Shown here: positions 11,580-19,042 of the stretch, in pieces
How the letters are laid out: each line of letters opens with the position of its first letter
How positions within the stretch are numbered: position 1 is the stretch's first letter
Virus record (IMG/VR): IMGVR_UViG_3300036832_000320
Location: 1 to 31,745 of that record
DNA length: 31,745 nucleotides
DNA from: a virus
Strand: one strand, 5' to 3'
Translations under genes and position numbers: made by a program
Notes under the pieces: model-generated
Seen by the model: only the letters and a program-made list of their open reading frames with translations
Databases searched by the model: none
What the model was told of the DNA's origin: nothing

Positions 11580-11605
11580 ATGCATGGCTTGATGTGGTGG
11601 ATCGA
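11580..11605 (+). pseudogene. Duplicated start of the DUF1376 gene
   Basis: The 26 bases from ATG 11580 match the first 26 bases of the DUF1376 gene (8105-8130) at 24 positions, encoding MHGLMWWIE against MNGLMWWID. Similarity stops there. This looks like a leftover of recombination between phages or a short duplication rather than a working gene. The frame continues to 11789 but overlaps a better small gene. Confidence 0.5.
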
Positions 11606-11619
11606 AGAAAGGCAGGCGC

Positions 11620-11760
11620 ATGATGGTGCCGTTACGCTTCGTGCTGCTGGTCTTCAGCTTCGTGTGCTTCGTCCTGGGCGCGCTCAACGTGCCGTCGCCG
11701 CGCGTCAACCTCGTCGCCGCCGGCCTCGCGTGCTGGGTCGCGTCGTTGTTCCTGATTTGA
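11620..11760 (+). CDS. Two-helix membrane protein, 46 aa
   Basis: Almost the whole protein is hydrophobic: VPLRFVLLVFSFVCFVLGAL (3-22), a short polar turn NVPSPR, then a second segment (VNLVAAGLACWVASLFLI). AAAGG lies about nine bases before ATG 11620. A hairpin of two membrane helices is compatible with a small holin or regulator, but the position ahead of the terminase genes and the lack of a neighbouring endolysin leave this open. Confidence 0.55.
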   Translation: MMVPLRFVLLVFSFVCFVLGALNVPSPRVNLVAAGLACWVASLFLI

Positions 11761-11769
11761 GGCTTACCG

Positions 11770-11946
11770 ATGATCCGACCGTCCGATGACGTCGAACTGC
11801 TGGACTACTTCGCCGGCCTCGCGTTGCAGGCGCTGCTCGACGATCGCGATGTGTCGTTGCTGAAGCCCGAAGCGATCCGCCTGATGGCGGAGCAGGCGTA
11901 CGCGATCGCCGAGGCCATGCTACAGGCGCGGGAACAGGGGCAGTGA
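11770..11946 (+). CDS. Conserved small phage protein, 58 aa
   Basis: The sequence SDDVELLDYFAGLALQALLD, then MAEQAYAIAEAMLQAREQ follows a common phage pattern (D.LDYFA..ALQ.LL....AYDIAEAML) found near the end of early operons. It is probably an all-helical protein. Function unknown. It ends two bases before the stop of the convergent minus-strand gene. Confidence 0.65.
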   Translation: MIRPSDDVELLDYFAGLALQALLDDRDVSLLKPEAIRLMAEQAYAIAEAMLQAREQGQ

Positions 11947-11948
11947 CG

Positions 11949-12212
11949 CTAATGCGCGCGAGTCATCCAGGCGACGATCAGCGCGAACAGGCCGGTCATG
12001 CTGACCATGGCGCCGATGATGAGTCCACCAATCTTCCACGCAAGCTGCCGCTCCAGATCGATGATCTGCTTTTGCAGATCGGTCGTGGCGAGCAGGAGAT
12101 CCTGTTTCGTGGCCAGCGCCGACAGATCGACGGCGACAGCGGCTTCGGCATCGGCTTCGCTCGCCCCGAACTTCACGAGCAGGCGATACAACGTGAGATT
12201 GGTGCTGGTCAT
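11949..12212 (-). CDS. DUF1640-like coiled-coil membrane protein
   Basis: An 87-residue protein. An N-terminal helical part (LVKFGASEADAEAAVAVDLS) leads to a heptad region LATKQDLLLATTDLQKQIID. A C-terminal membrane helix IGGLIIGAMVSMTGLFALIV follows, with a short basic end. The ATK.DL...T.DL...I..LE pattern before one C-terminal helix is that of DUF1640/CCDC90-type proteins. It is transcribed against the early operon, like hicBA, so it may be made in the lysogen, for example in superinfection exclusion (inference). Start 12212 is chosen: a -10-like TACAAT lies 14 bases upstream. A longer frame to 12290 would swallow the promoter. Confidence 0.7.
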   Translation of the reverse strand: MTSTNLTLYRLLVKFGASEADAEAAVAVDLSALATKQDLLLATTDLQKQIIDLERQLAWKIGGLIIGAMVSMTGLFALIVAWMTRAH

Positions 12213-12253
12213 GCGGGCGCGTTCCAATTGTATCCACTTTCTGGATATCCACG
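12213..12253 (-). promoter_or_regulatory. Promoter/operator of the DUF1640-like gene
   Basis: On the minus strand TACAAT (12232-12227) is a plausible -10. The inverted repeat TATCCA (12231-12236) / TGGATA (12242-12247), spaced by five bases, covers it, and TGGATATCCA (12242-12251) is a perfect 10-bp palindrome. The TATCC elements resemble those at the ci/cro and hicBA promoters. No consensus -35 is visible. Confidence 0.5.
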
Positions 12254-12592
12254 ATGCCGACAGCGCCACCTCGACCATGTCCAGTTCCACACTGTGGCCG
12301 GCTGGGCTGCACGGTGCATCCGCGCACGGCCTGGCGTCCGATGGACCGGCCCCCGCCAGCCCGCATCCGTGGCCGTGCGCTGCAACGCCTGCGTGGTGAC
12401 CTGTTCGCGCGCTCGCCGTGGTGTGTGGTGTGTCTCACGCACGGCCGCCAGATCCGGGCCACCATTCGTGACCACGTCATCCCACTCGCCGAAGGTGGCC
12501 GTGATGATGCGACGAATGAGCAGGCGCTGTGTGCGCGATGCTCGGATGTCAAAACCCAGGCCGAATCCGCGCGTGGCGTGCGACGCCGGTAG
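12254..12592 (+). CDS. HNH endonuclease (terminase-associated)
   Basis: A 112-residue HNH protein in its usual place just before the terminase genes. Zinc ligands are C57/C60 (WCVVC) and C93/C96 (LCARC). The catalytic core is RDHVIPLAEGG (D73-H74) with N88. The last metal-binding His, usually in CHxxK after the second zinc pair, is replaced by Ser97 (CSDVKT). Terminase-adjacent HNH proteins assist cos cleavage in HK97-type phages. The N-terminus has extra CxxxCG...CTVH residues. The Ser change could weaken nicking; activity is uncertain. Confidence 0.82.
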   Translation: MPTAPPRPCPVPHCGRLGCTVHPRTAWRPMDRPPPARIRGRALQRLRGDLFARSPWCVVCLTHGRQIRATIRDHVIPLAEGGRDDATNEQALCARCSDVKTQAESARGVRRR

Positions 12593-12741
12593 ATCCGCGC
12601 GAGACCCGCGCGCGGCACGAGACCGCCAGACCCGGGGGGGCGTCGAGATGTTGGGCCGCGGCGACCCGGGAAACCGCCTGGCAGCTTCAAAATCGAAAAT
12701 GCGAAAAATCGGGCGCCTTCGCGCGCGGGTGACGAACCGAA
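12593..12741. other. Gap between HNH and terminase; possible cos region
   Basis: No convincing gene lies here, although phages with this layout normally have a small terminase gene at this point. It contains a run of seven G within CCCGGGGGGGCG (about 12631-12642), a GC-rich element of the sort often found at cohesive ends. An A-rich patch (AAAATCGAAAATGCGAAAAA, about 12690-12710) just before the terminase resembles a bent or protein-binding segment. A cos site here is only inferred from position and composition. Confidence 0.3.
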
Positions 12742-14601
12742 ATGGCAGGCAAACCAGGGCGCAGCGGGCGCCGCAGTAAATCCCTCGAGGAGTTGCGCCT
12801 AGCGGGCACGTTGAATGCCGCGCGGCACCTGGTGCGACCGCCCGCCGCTGAGGATGGCGCGGCGCTCGAGAAAAGCTGGCAGCGGTTTCAGCGGGCCCTC
12901 GATCGAGCGCGGGCCAAAGCCGGCTGGAATCCGCTCGATCGCTACGCCGCCGCGGTCGTCGCGGGCAGGATTCCGGCCGGCCGGTATCACCGGCTCGCCT
13001 GCGACCGGCATCGCCGCGACCGGCAGCGGGAAGCGACGGCGGCCTTCCCGTATCGGCTGGATCTCGACCGCGTGGCGCGGTTGCTGGTGTTCGTGCGCGA
13101 GTTGCGGCACTACAAGGGGAAGTGGGCCGGTCAGCGCATCGTGTTGCAGCCCTACCAGGTGTTCCGGCTCGGGTCGATGGTGGGGTGGGTCCACGTCACG
13201 ACGGGGTTGCGCCGGTTTCGACGGGCCTATCACGAGGTGCCGCGCAAGAACGGCAAGTCGCTCGAAGCGGCGCTGGTCGCGTTGTATCTCACGTTCTTCG
13301 ATGGCGAAGGCGGCGCCGAGGGCTATTGCGCGGCGACGAAGAAAGACCAGGCCAAGATCGTCTGGGGCGACGCGCAGCAGCTCGTGAAGACGTCGATCCT
13401 GCGCGTCGGCATCACGATCTACGCGCGCAACCTGCACGATGCGACCACGATGTCGAAGCTCGAGCCGCTGGGCAGCGACTCGGATTCGACCGATGGCTTG
13501 AACCCGCACCTGATCATCCAAGATGAATTCCACGCCTACAAAGACCGCAAGATGATCGACGTGCTCGAGACGGCGACCGGGGCGCGGGAACAGTCGATGG
13601 ACATGCGGATCACGACCGCGGGTGATGATCCGGTCTCGCCCGGCGGGGACGAGCATGCGTATGCCTGCCAGATCCTCGACCAGGTGCTCGAGGACGAGGC
13701 GTACTTCGCGTTTCTCGCGCATGCGGATCCCGAGGACGACTGGCAGGCGGACGCGACGTGGCGGAAGGCGAACCCGAATTACGGCGTCTCGGTATATCCC
13801 GACGACTTGCGGACGCTGGCCGCGAAGGCGCAGCACATGCCGGCGGCGGCGGCGGCCTTCAAACAGAAGCGGTTGAATCTGTGGGTCAACGCGGCGACGC
13901 CGTGGCTGTCGCTCGAGGGCTGGCGCCGCGGACAAAGCCAGTGGACGGCCGAGGCGATGCACGGTGAGCGGTGCTGGATCGGCATCGATATGAGCTCGAA
14001 GATCGATCTCACCGCGGTCGTGGTGGTGTTCCCGCCGACGGCGACCCGCGCGTCGTGGCGGCTGCTGGCCCACTGCGTGACGCCGGCCGACACGCTCGAG
14101 GAGCGGGCGCATCGGGATCGCGTGCCGTACCAGCGGTACATCGAGGGCGGGTATCTGCAGACCAATCCGGGCAATCGCATCGACCAGGGGCAGATCCGCA
14201 CGCTGGTGCAGGACGCCTGCGCGGCGTATGACGTCCAGCAGATCGGGATCGACCCGTGGAACGCCGGCAACCTGATGCACGAGCTCGCGGACGACGACGG
14301 GTTCCAGGTGGTGGAGATCCCGCAGACCTTGCAGCAGATGTCGCAGCCGGCGAAAGACTTTGAAGCGGACGTGCTTGACGGCCTAGTCGATGCCGGCGGC
14401 AATCCGCTGGTCGAGTGGTGCGTGTCGAATGCCGTCGTCCAGCGCGACGGGAAAGACAACATCTACCCGGTGAAGAAACGGAGCCGCGGGCGCATCGACC
14501 CGGTGATGGCGGCCTTGATGGCGCGGAAGCTGGCGACGCACGACGCCCTCGTCAAGGCGCCGAGCTACCAGATGTTTATGCTCGGAGCCCCGGCGTCATG
14601 A
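12742..14601 (+). CDS. terL: Terminase large subunit (HK97-type) with small-subunit-like N-terminus
   Basis: A 619-residue packaging motor. The ATPase domain has a deviant Walker A, VPRKNGKS (166-173), and Walker B LIIQDE with D261-E262. The nuclease domain shows acidic residues in GIDMSSKIDLT (D416), GIDPWNAGN (D504) and RIDPVMAAL (D586). Large-subunit similarity starts near residue 66 (DRYAAAVVAGRIPAGRYHRL). Residues 1-55 instead read like the N-terminus of a P27-type small subunit (GRSGRRSKSLEELRLAGT, then ARH). No separate terS gene was found. It is followed by an ATGA-coupled small gene. Confidence 0.93.
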   Translation: MAGKPGRSGRRSKSLEELRLAGTLNAARHLVRPPAAEDGAALEKSWQRFQRALDRARAKAGWNPLDRYAAAVVAGRIPAGRYHRLACDRHRRDRQREATAAFPYRLDLDRVARLLVFVRELRHYKGKWAGQRIVLQPYQVFRLGSMVGWVHVTTGLRRFRRAYHEVPRKNGKSLEAALVALYLTFFDGEGGAEGYCAATKKDQAKIVWGDAQQLVKTSILRVGITIYARNLHDATTMSKLEPLGSDSDSTDGLNPHLIIQDEFHAYKDRKMIDVLETATGAREQSMDMRITTAGDDPVSPGGDEHAYACQILDQVLEDEAYFAFLAHADPEDDWQADATWRKANPNYGVSVYPDDLRTLAAKAQHMPAAAAAFKQKRLNLWVNAATPWLSLEGWRRGQSQWTAEAMHGERCWIGIDMSSKIDLTAVVVVFPPTATRASWRLLAHCVTPADTLEERAHRDRVPYQRYIEGGYLQTNPGNRIDQGQIRTLVQDACAAYDVQQIGIDPWNAGNLMHELADDDGFQVVEIPQTLQQMSQPAKDFEADVLDGLVDAGGNPLVEWCVSNAVVQRDGKDNIYPVKKRSRGRIDPVMAALMARKLATHDALVKAPSYQMFMLGAPAS

Positions 14602-14789
14602 GCGATCCGCCGCGCGAGGAACCGGCCAGTAAGCGCACGGGGCGCCCGCGTGCGGAACAACCCCGGAGCACGGTGGCCGCGACGAGGCTCACGGCCCCCG
14701 AATATGACGCCTTGATTCGCGTGGCGACGCGCCGCGAAATCTCCGTCTCGACCCTGATCCGCCAGGCCTTGGTCCGGAGGTTTTCGTAA
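14598..14789 (+). CDS. Ribbon-helix-helix DNA-binding protein
   Basis: A 63-residue protein with a basic, disordered start (about 1-28) and a CopG-type ribbon-helix-helix: STVAATRLTAPEYDALIRVA, then ISVSTLIRQALVRR. RHH proteins bind DNA as dimers and usually repress. Translationally coupled to terL (ATGA, 14598-14601), it may regulate late genes or act in packaging. Which is not shown. Confidence 0.7.
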   Translation: MSDPPREEPASKRTGRPRAEQPRSTVAATRLTAPEYDALIRVATRREISVSTLIRQALVRRFS

Positions 14790-14812
14790 ACAACAACTCG
14801 CCGCGGCCGTGA

Positions 14813-14835
14813 ATGGCCCCATGCTCAGGGGCCAT
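14813..14835 (+). other. Stem-loop overlapping the start of the next gene
   Basis: ATGGCCCC (14813-14820) and GGGGCCAT (14828-14835) are perfect complements around a 7-base loop. The second arm contains the AGGGG-like ribosome site and the AT of the ATG at 14834. The hairpin could limit translation of the small gene or act as a weak transcription pause between terminase and capsid genes. Confidence 0.6.
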
Positions 14836-15007
14836 GATCCCGAGCCTGACGTCGATTGTCTTGCCGGTCGAGGTCCGCGCCCTCACCTATCACACGATCG
14901 ATCACGTCGCCGTCTACGCGGAAGGCGACGAGTACGCCGTCACGGACCTGGCGCTGCTCGAAACCCTGCTCGCGATCGGATTCGTCGAGTACATCCCGGC
15001 GACGTAG
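14834..15007 (+). CDS. Small hypothetical protein, 57 aa
   Basis: The sequence VLPVEVRALTYHTIDHVAVY, then EYAVTDLALLETLLAIGF has the look of a small alpha/beta protein. It lies between the terminase unit and the capsid gene and ends three bases before the next start. ATG 14834 is preferred to ATG 14813, since both arms of the hairpin lie between them. Family not recognised. Confidence 0.5.
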   Translation: MIPSLTSIVLPVEVRALTYHTIDHVAVYAEGDEYAVTDLALLETLLAIGFVEYIPAT

Positions 15008-15010
15008 GCG

Positions 15011-16924
15011 ATGGCTCCCTTGCAGCGTGCTTGGTCGACGCTCGAGGTGAAAGCCGCCGAGGACGCCTCGCGGACGATCACCGGCATCGCCTCGACGCCC
15101 ACGCCCGACGGCGGCGGCCATGTCATGGATCCCCTGGGCGCGCAGTTCACGCTGCCGATGCCGCTGCTCTGGCATCACAACCAGAAAGAACCGATCGGCG
15201 AGGTCGTCGCGGCGACCGTGACGCCGGCCGGGATTCAGATCAAGGCGCAGATTTCCACCGTCACCGAACCCGGCCGCCTCAAGGACCGCCTCGACGAGGC
15301 CTGGCAGTCGCTGAAGGCGACGCCGCCGCTGATTCGCGGCCTGTCGATTGGCTGGTCGCCGCTCGAGCCGCCGACCAAAGTCAAGGGCACCGACTTCAAG
15401 CGGTTCGGCAAATGGTTCTGGGGCGAAACGAGCGCCGTCACGATTCCGATGAACGCCGAGGCGACGATCCTCGCCGTCAAGTCACACGATCTGGCCGCGT
15501 CAGGCCGCCATCTGCCCGGCGTTACGGGCCTTCCCGTTGTTCGCGCGGACCAGGCCGCGCCCACTATGACGATTCAAGACCAGATCACGCAGTTTGAGAA
15601 GACCCGCACGACCAAAGACGCCCGCATGACCGAGCTCATGACGTCGGCCGCGGCCGGCAACGTGACGCTCGACGCCGCGCAGACCGAGGAGTACGACACG
15701 CTCGCGCTGGAAGTGAAAGCGGTCGACGCGCACCTCGTGCGGCTCCGCGACCTCGAACGCACCAATACCACGCGGGCGATCCCCATCAACCCCGTGACCA
15801 GCACCGCCGGTGCGGCGGAACTCCGCGGCGGCTCCACGTCGACGACGCCCGTGATTCAGGTAAAGTCGCTGCTGCCGAAGGGCACCGCGTTTGTGCGCTA
15901 CTGCCAGGCGATCGCCTACGGCCGCGGCGACACGATGCGCTCGCTCGAATTCGCGAAGCAGTGGAAAGACACCACGCCGGAAGTTGAGCTCGTGCTCAAG
16001 GCCGCGGTGGCCCCAGGAACAAGCACAGACGCGACATGGGCCGGGCCGCTCGCCCCGATCCAGCCGCTGGCGACGGAGTTCCTCGAGCTCCTGCGGCCGT
16101 CGACGATCCTCGGCAAGGTCGACGGGTTCATCCGCGTCCCGTTCAACGTGTCGGTCCCGTCGCAGACCGGCGGCGGCACGTATGGGTGGGTCGGGCAAGG
16201 GGCCCCGAAACCGGTGACCAAGCTGACGTTCGGGACGATCACGATCAGCATCACCAAGTGCGCCGGCATCGTCGTCATCACCGAGGAACTGGCGCGCAAC
16301 TCGACGCCGTCGGCGGAAGCGATCATCCGGCAGGACATGATCATGGGGATCGCGCAGTTCCTCGATACCCAGTTCATCGATCCGACCCAGGCCCCGGTCG
16401 CGGGCACGTCGCCGGGCAGTGTCACCAACGGCGTGACGCCGATCACCTCGGCGGGCACCACGCCGGCCAATGCGCGCACCGACGTCATCGCGATGATGAA
16501 CGCCTTGACGGCGCAGAACATTCCGATCTCGAGCGCCGTGCTGATCATGTCCGAGGCAAACGCCCTGGCGCTCTCGGCCGCGCTCAATCCCCTGGGCCAG
16601 CCGCTCTTCCCTGAGCTGAGCCTCACCGGCGGCAAGGGCCCGCTCGGCATCAACGTGATCACGAGTCAGGTCGCGGGGGCGAACGTGATCCTGCTCTCGC
16701 CGCCCTGCATCCTCTACGCGGATGATGGCGGCGTCACGATCGACATCAGCCGCGAGGCCTCGGTGCAAATGGATAGCGCACCGGATAACCCGGCCCTCGC
16801 GACGACCGTCTTGACGTCGCTCTGGCAAAACAACTTGGTCGGCCTCCGGGCGGAACGGTTCATCAACTGGAAGAAAGCGCGCACGGGCTGCGTGCAGTAC
16901 ACCGTCCAGACGTACGCCGGGTAA
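15011..16924 (+). CDS. Fused prohead protease and HK97-type major capsid protein
   Basis: A 637-residue fusion. Residues 1-160 are an S78/HK97-type prohead protease: WHHN with H55/H56, RGLSIGW with the nucleophile S112, and an acidic residue in IPMNAE (E150). A linker and a scaffold-like helical delta segment (about 185-265) follow. The rest (about 285-637) is the HK97-fold capsid protein (ITEELARNSTPSAEAIIRQD, then NPLGQPLFPELS, and a typical C-terminal LRAERFINWKKAR). Such fusions occur in several phage groups. Self-cleavage would release the mature capsid protein. Confidence 0.9.
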   Translation: MAPLQRAWSTLEVKAAEDASRTITGIASTPTPDGGGHVMDPLGAQFTLPMPLLWHHNQKEPIGEVVAATVTPAGIQIKAQISTVTEPGRLKDRLDEAWQSLKATPPLIRGLSIGWSPLEPPTKVKGTDFKRFGKWFWGETSAVTIPMNAEATILAVKSHDLAASGRHLPGVTGLPVVRADQAAPTMTIQDQITQFEKTRTTKDARMTELMTSAAAGNVTLDAAQTEEYDTLALEVKAVDAHLVRLRDLERTNTTRAIPINPVTSTAGAAELRGGSTSTTPVIQVKSLLPKGTAFVRYCQAIAYGRGDTMRSLEFAKQWKDTTPEVELVLKAAVAPGTSTDATWAGPLAPIQPLATEFLELLRPSTILGKVDGFIRVPFNVSVPSQTGGGTYGWVGQGAPKPVTKLTFGTITISITKCAGIVVITEELARNSTPSAEAIIRQDMIMGIAQFLDTQFIDPTQAPVAGTSPGSVTNGVTPITSAGTTPANARTDVIAMMNALTAQNIPISSAVLIMSEANALALSAALNPLGQPLFPELSLTGGKGPLGINVITSQVAGANVILLSPPCILYADDGGVTIDISREASVQMDSAPDNPALATTVLTSLWQNNLVGLRAERFINWKKARTGCVQYTVQTYAG

Positions 16925-16927
16925 CCC

Positions 16928-17188
16928 ATGCGCCTGATCACGACCGTTCGGCACACGTACGACGGCCGCACCTATGACGTCGGCGACACCTACGAGGTCG
17001 CCGACGCCGTCGTGGCCGACACGATCATCGGCAATGGGATGGCGCGCGAGGCGACGGCCGGCGTCGGCGTGGCGCCCGATCCGACGCCTGGCCCGCCGGG
17101 GCCGGCGCCATCCCCATCCCCGTCGCCGCCGCCACCGCCACTACCAGCCCCGCCGGTCCACCACGCCCCAAAGAAACACAAGCCGTGA
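16928..17188 (+). CDS. Small head-region protein with Pro-rich tail
   Basis: An 86-residue protein. Residues 1-40 (MRLITTVRHTYDGRTYDVGD, TYEVADAVVADTIIGNGMA) resemble small beta proteins often encoded next to phage capsid genes. The remainder is a low-complexity Pro/Ser stretch ending in a basic tip (PKKHKP). A role in head decoration or completion is possible. It is coupled to the portal gene by a 4-base overlap. Confidence 0.6.
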   Translation: MRLITTVRHTYDGRTYDVGDTYEVADAVVADTIIGNGMAREATAGVGVAPDPTPGPPGPAPSPSPSPPPPPLPAPPVHHAPKKHKP

Positions 17189-18606
17189 AACTGTTCGGCT
17201 ACGACATTTCGATCACGCGCGTCAAGACGGCGCCGATGCAGCCGCCGACGATGGGCGTCGGGGGCGGCTGGTGGCCGGTCGTCCGCGAGTCGTTCGCCGG
17301 GGCGTGGCAGCAGAACGTCGACATCACGCCCGACAACGTCCTCGCCTACTTCGCGGTGTTCGCCTGCATCACGCTCATTGCCTCCGACATCGGCAAGCTC
17401 TGTCTGCGCCTGGTCGAGAAATCCGACGACGGCATCTGGACCGAGACGTCGGCGCCGGCCTTCTCGCCGGTCCTGCGGAAGCCGAACCGCTACCAGACGA
17501 TCAACAAGTTCATCGAGCAATGGATCGTCAGCAAGTTAATCAACGGCAACGCCTACATCCTGAAAGAACGCGACCGCCGCGGGGTCGTGTCGGCGCTCTA
17601 CGTGCTGAACCCGATGCGGGTGATGCCGCTCGTCGCGCCCGATGGGTCGGTGTATTACAACCTCGGGAGCGATTACCTCTCGGATCTGCCGTTCGGCCTG
17701 CCCGCCGCGCCGGCCAGCGAAATCATTCACGACACGATGGTCTCGCTCTTTCATCCGCTCGTCGGGGTGACGCCGATCTATGCCTGTGGGCTCGCCGCGA
17801 CGCAAGGCCTCCAGATTCAGAGCAACTCGGCGAAGTTTTTTGCGAACAACAGCCAGCCCGGCGGGGTGCTGACGGCGCCCGGCGCGATCAGCGACACCAC
17901 GGCGCAGCGGCTGAAAGACACCTGGACGACCAACTACAGCGGCGACAACTACGGCAAGGTCGCGGTGCTCGGCGACGGCCTGAAGTACGAAGCGATGGCC
18001 GTGACCGCGCACGATGCCCAGTTGATCGAGCAGTTGAAGTGGACCGCGGAAACGGTCTGCTCCTGCTACCACGTCCCGCCCTACATGATCGGCGTCGGGC
18101 CGCCGCCGCCCTACGCGAACATCGAGCCGCTGCTGCAGCAGTACTACTCGCAGTGCATTCAAAGTCTGCTGACGAACCTCGAGGCCTGCCTCGATGACGG
18201 GCTCGGCATCGCCGAGACGATCAACGGCACGCAGTACGGCACCGAATTCGACATCGATGACCTGATCTGGATGGACACCGCCACGAAGACGGCGGCGGCC
18301 AAAGACGGCATCTCGGCCGGCGCGCTGTCGCCGGATGAAGCGCGGAAAAAGTATTTCGGCCTCGGCCCCGTCGAAGGCGGCGACACGCCGTACATGCAGC
18401 AGCAGATGTTTTCGTTGCGGGCGCTGGCCGAACGCGACGACAACGATCCCTTTGCCAAGCCGGCGCCCGCCCAGCCGGCGACGCCGGCCGGCGCCGCCGC
18501 GCCCGAACCGGACGAGGGCGCCGCCGCCGCGATGAAGGCCTTCGACCTCGGGCACTTCCACGTCCTTTTGCAGCAGCAGATCGCGGAGGGCCAGGATGCC
18601 GCCTGA
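17185..18606 (+). CDS. HK97-family portal protein
   Basis: A 473-residue portal. Family signs are VFACITLIASDIGKLCLRLV near residue 50-70, FIEQWIVSKLINGNAYILKE at about 112-131, LNPMRVMPLV, FFANNSQPGGVL, and the helix ETVCSCYHVPPYMIGVG. The C-terminal 60 residues are Pro/Ala-rich and disordered. The portal forms the dodecameric DNA gate of the head. Its place after the capsid gene departs from the usual terL-portal-protease-capsid order. Confidence 0.92.
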   Translation: MKLFGYDISITRVKTAPMQPPTMGVGGGWWPVVRESFAGAWQQNVDITPDNVLAYFAVFACITLIASDIGKLCLRLVEKSDDGIWTETSAPAFSPVLRKPNRYQTINKFIEQWIVSKLINGNAYILKERDRRGVVSALYVLNPMRVMPLVAPDGSVYYNLGSDYLSDLPFGLPAAPASEIIHDTMVSLFHPLVGVTPIYACGLAATQGLQIQSNSAKFFANNSQPGGVLTAPGAISDTTAQRLKDTWTTNYSGDNYGKVAVLGDGLKYEAMAVTAHDAQLIEQLKWTAETVCSCYHVPPYMIGVGPPPPYANIEPLLQQYYSQCIQSLLTNLEACLDDGLGIAETINGTQYGTEFDIDDLIWMDTATKTAAAKDGISAGALSPDEARKKYFGLGPVEGGDTPYMQQQMFSLRALAERDDNDPFAKPAPAQPATPAGAAAPEPDEGAAAAMKAFDLGHFHVLLQQQIAEGQDAA

Positions 18607-19042
18607 GCGGGCCCTCGAGACCGCCCTGGCGGCCTCTGTGGCGACGACGATCAAAGCGGTGGTCACGCCCCTAGTGGCGCGCATCGGGGCCTTAGAAGGC
18701 CAGCTCGCGGCCTTCCTGGGGCTGCTCGCCGAACTCGGGGAGCTCCGGAAGGACGCCGCCGGCCTCCGTGAACGGGTGGCGGTCGTGGAAGTCAAAGCGA
18801 TGCAGCCCGGCCCGCCGGGCCCGCCCGGCAAAGATGGTCTTGACGGGAAGGACGGCCTGCCCGGCCTCCACTACGACGACATTTACACGGAGGGCAAGAC
18901 CTACCAGCGGGGGGCGGTCGTGACGTGGGCTGGTTCGGCGTGGCATTGCCACGCCGCCACCACGACCGCCAAACCCGGCGAGGGCGCCACCGACTGGCGG
19001 CTGATGGTCAAGCGGGGGCGCGACGGGAAGGACGTGCGATGA
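18596..19042 (+). CDS. Head-region protein with coiled coil, collagen-like and carbohydrate-binding-like parts
   Basis: A 148-residue modular protein. Residues 20-68 form a long helix with heptads (LEGQLAAFLGLLAELGELRK). Residues 71-91 are Gly-X-Y triplets, with PGPPGPPGKDG followed by LDGKDGLPG. Residues 95-140 resemble a small carbohydrate-binding module of the CBM5/12 type (YTEGKTYQRGAVVTWAGSAW, with later W134). It probably forms a trimeric stalk with a sugar-binding tip on the virion. It overlaps the portal gene by 11 bases. Confidence 0.75.
   Translation: MPPERALETALAASVATTIKAVVTPLVARIGALEGQLAAFLGLLAELGELRKDAAGLRERVAVVEVKAMQPGPPGPPGKDGLDGKDGLPGLHYDDIYTEGKTYQRGAVVTWAGSAWHCHAATTTAKPGEGATDWRLMVKRGRDGKDVR

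Noticed and set aside
11580-11789. A real 69-residue gene from ATG 11580
   Set aside because: Beyond the nine codons shared with the DUF1376 gene it is Arg-rich and overlaps, out of frame, a better two-helix membrane protein gene with its own ribosome site.
12799-14280. Minus-strand 493-residue open frame
   Set aside because: Lies wholly antisense to terL; Arg/His-rich composition without motifs.
15500-16954. Minus-strand 484-residue open frame
   Set aside because: Antisense shadow of the capsid gene, same composition bias.
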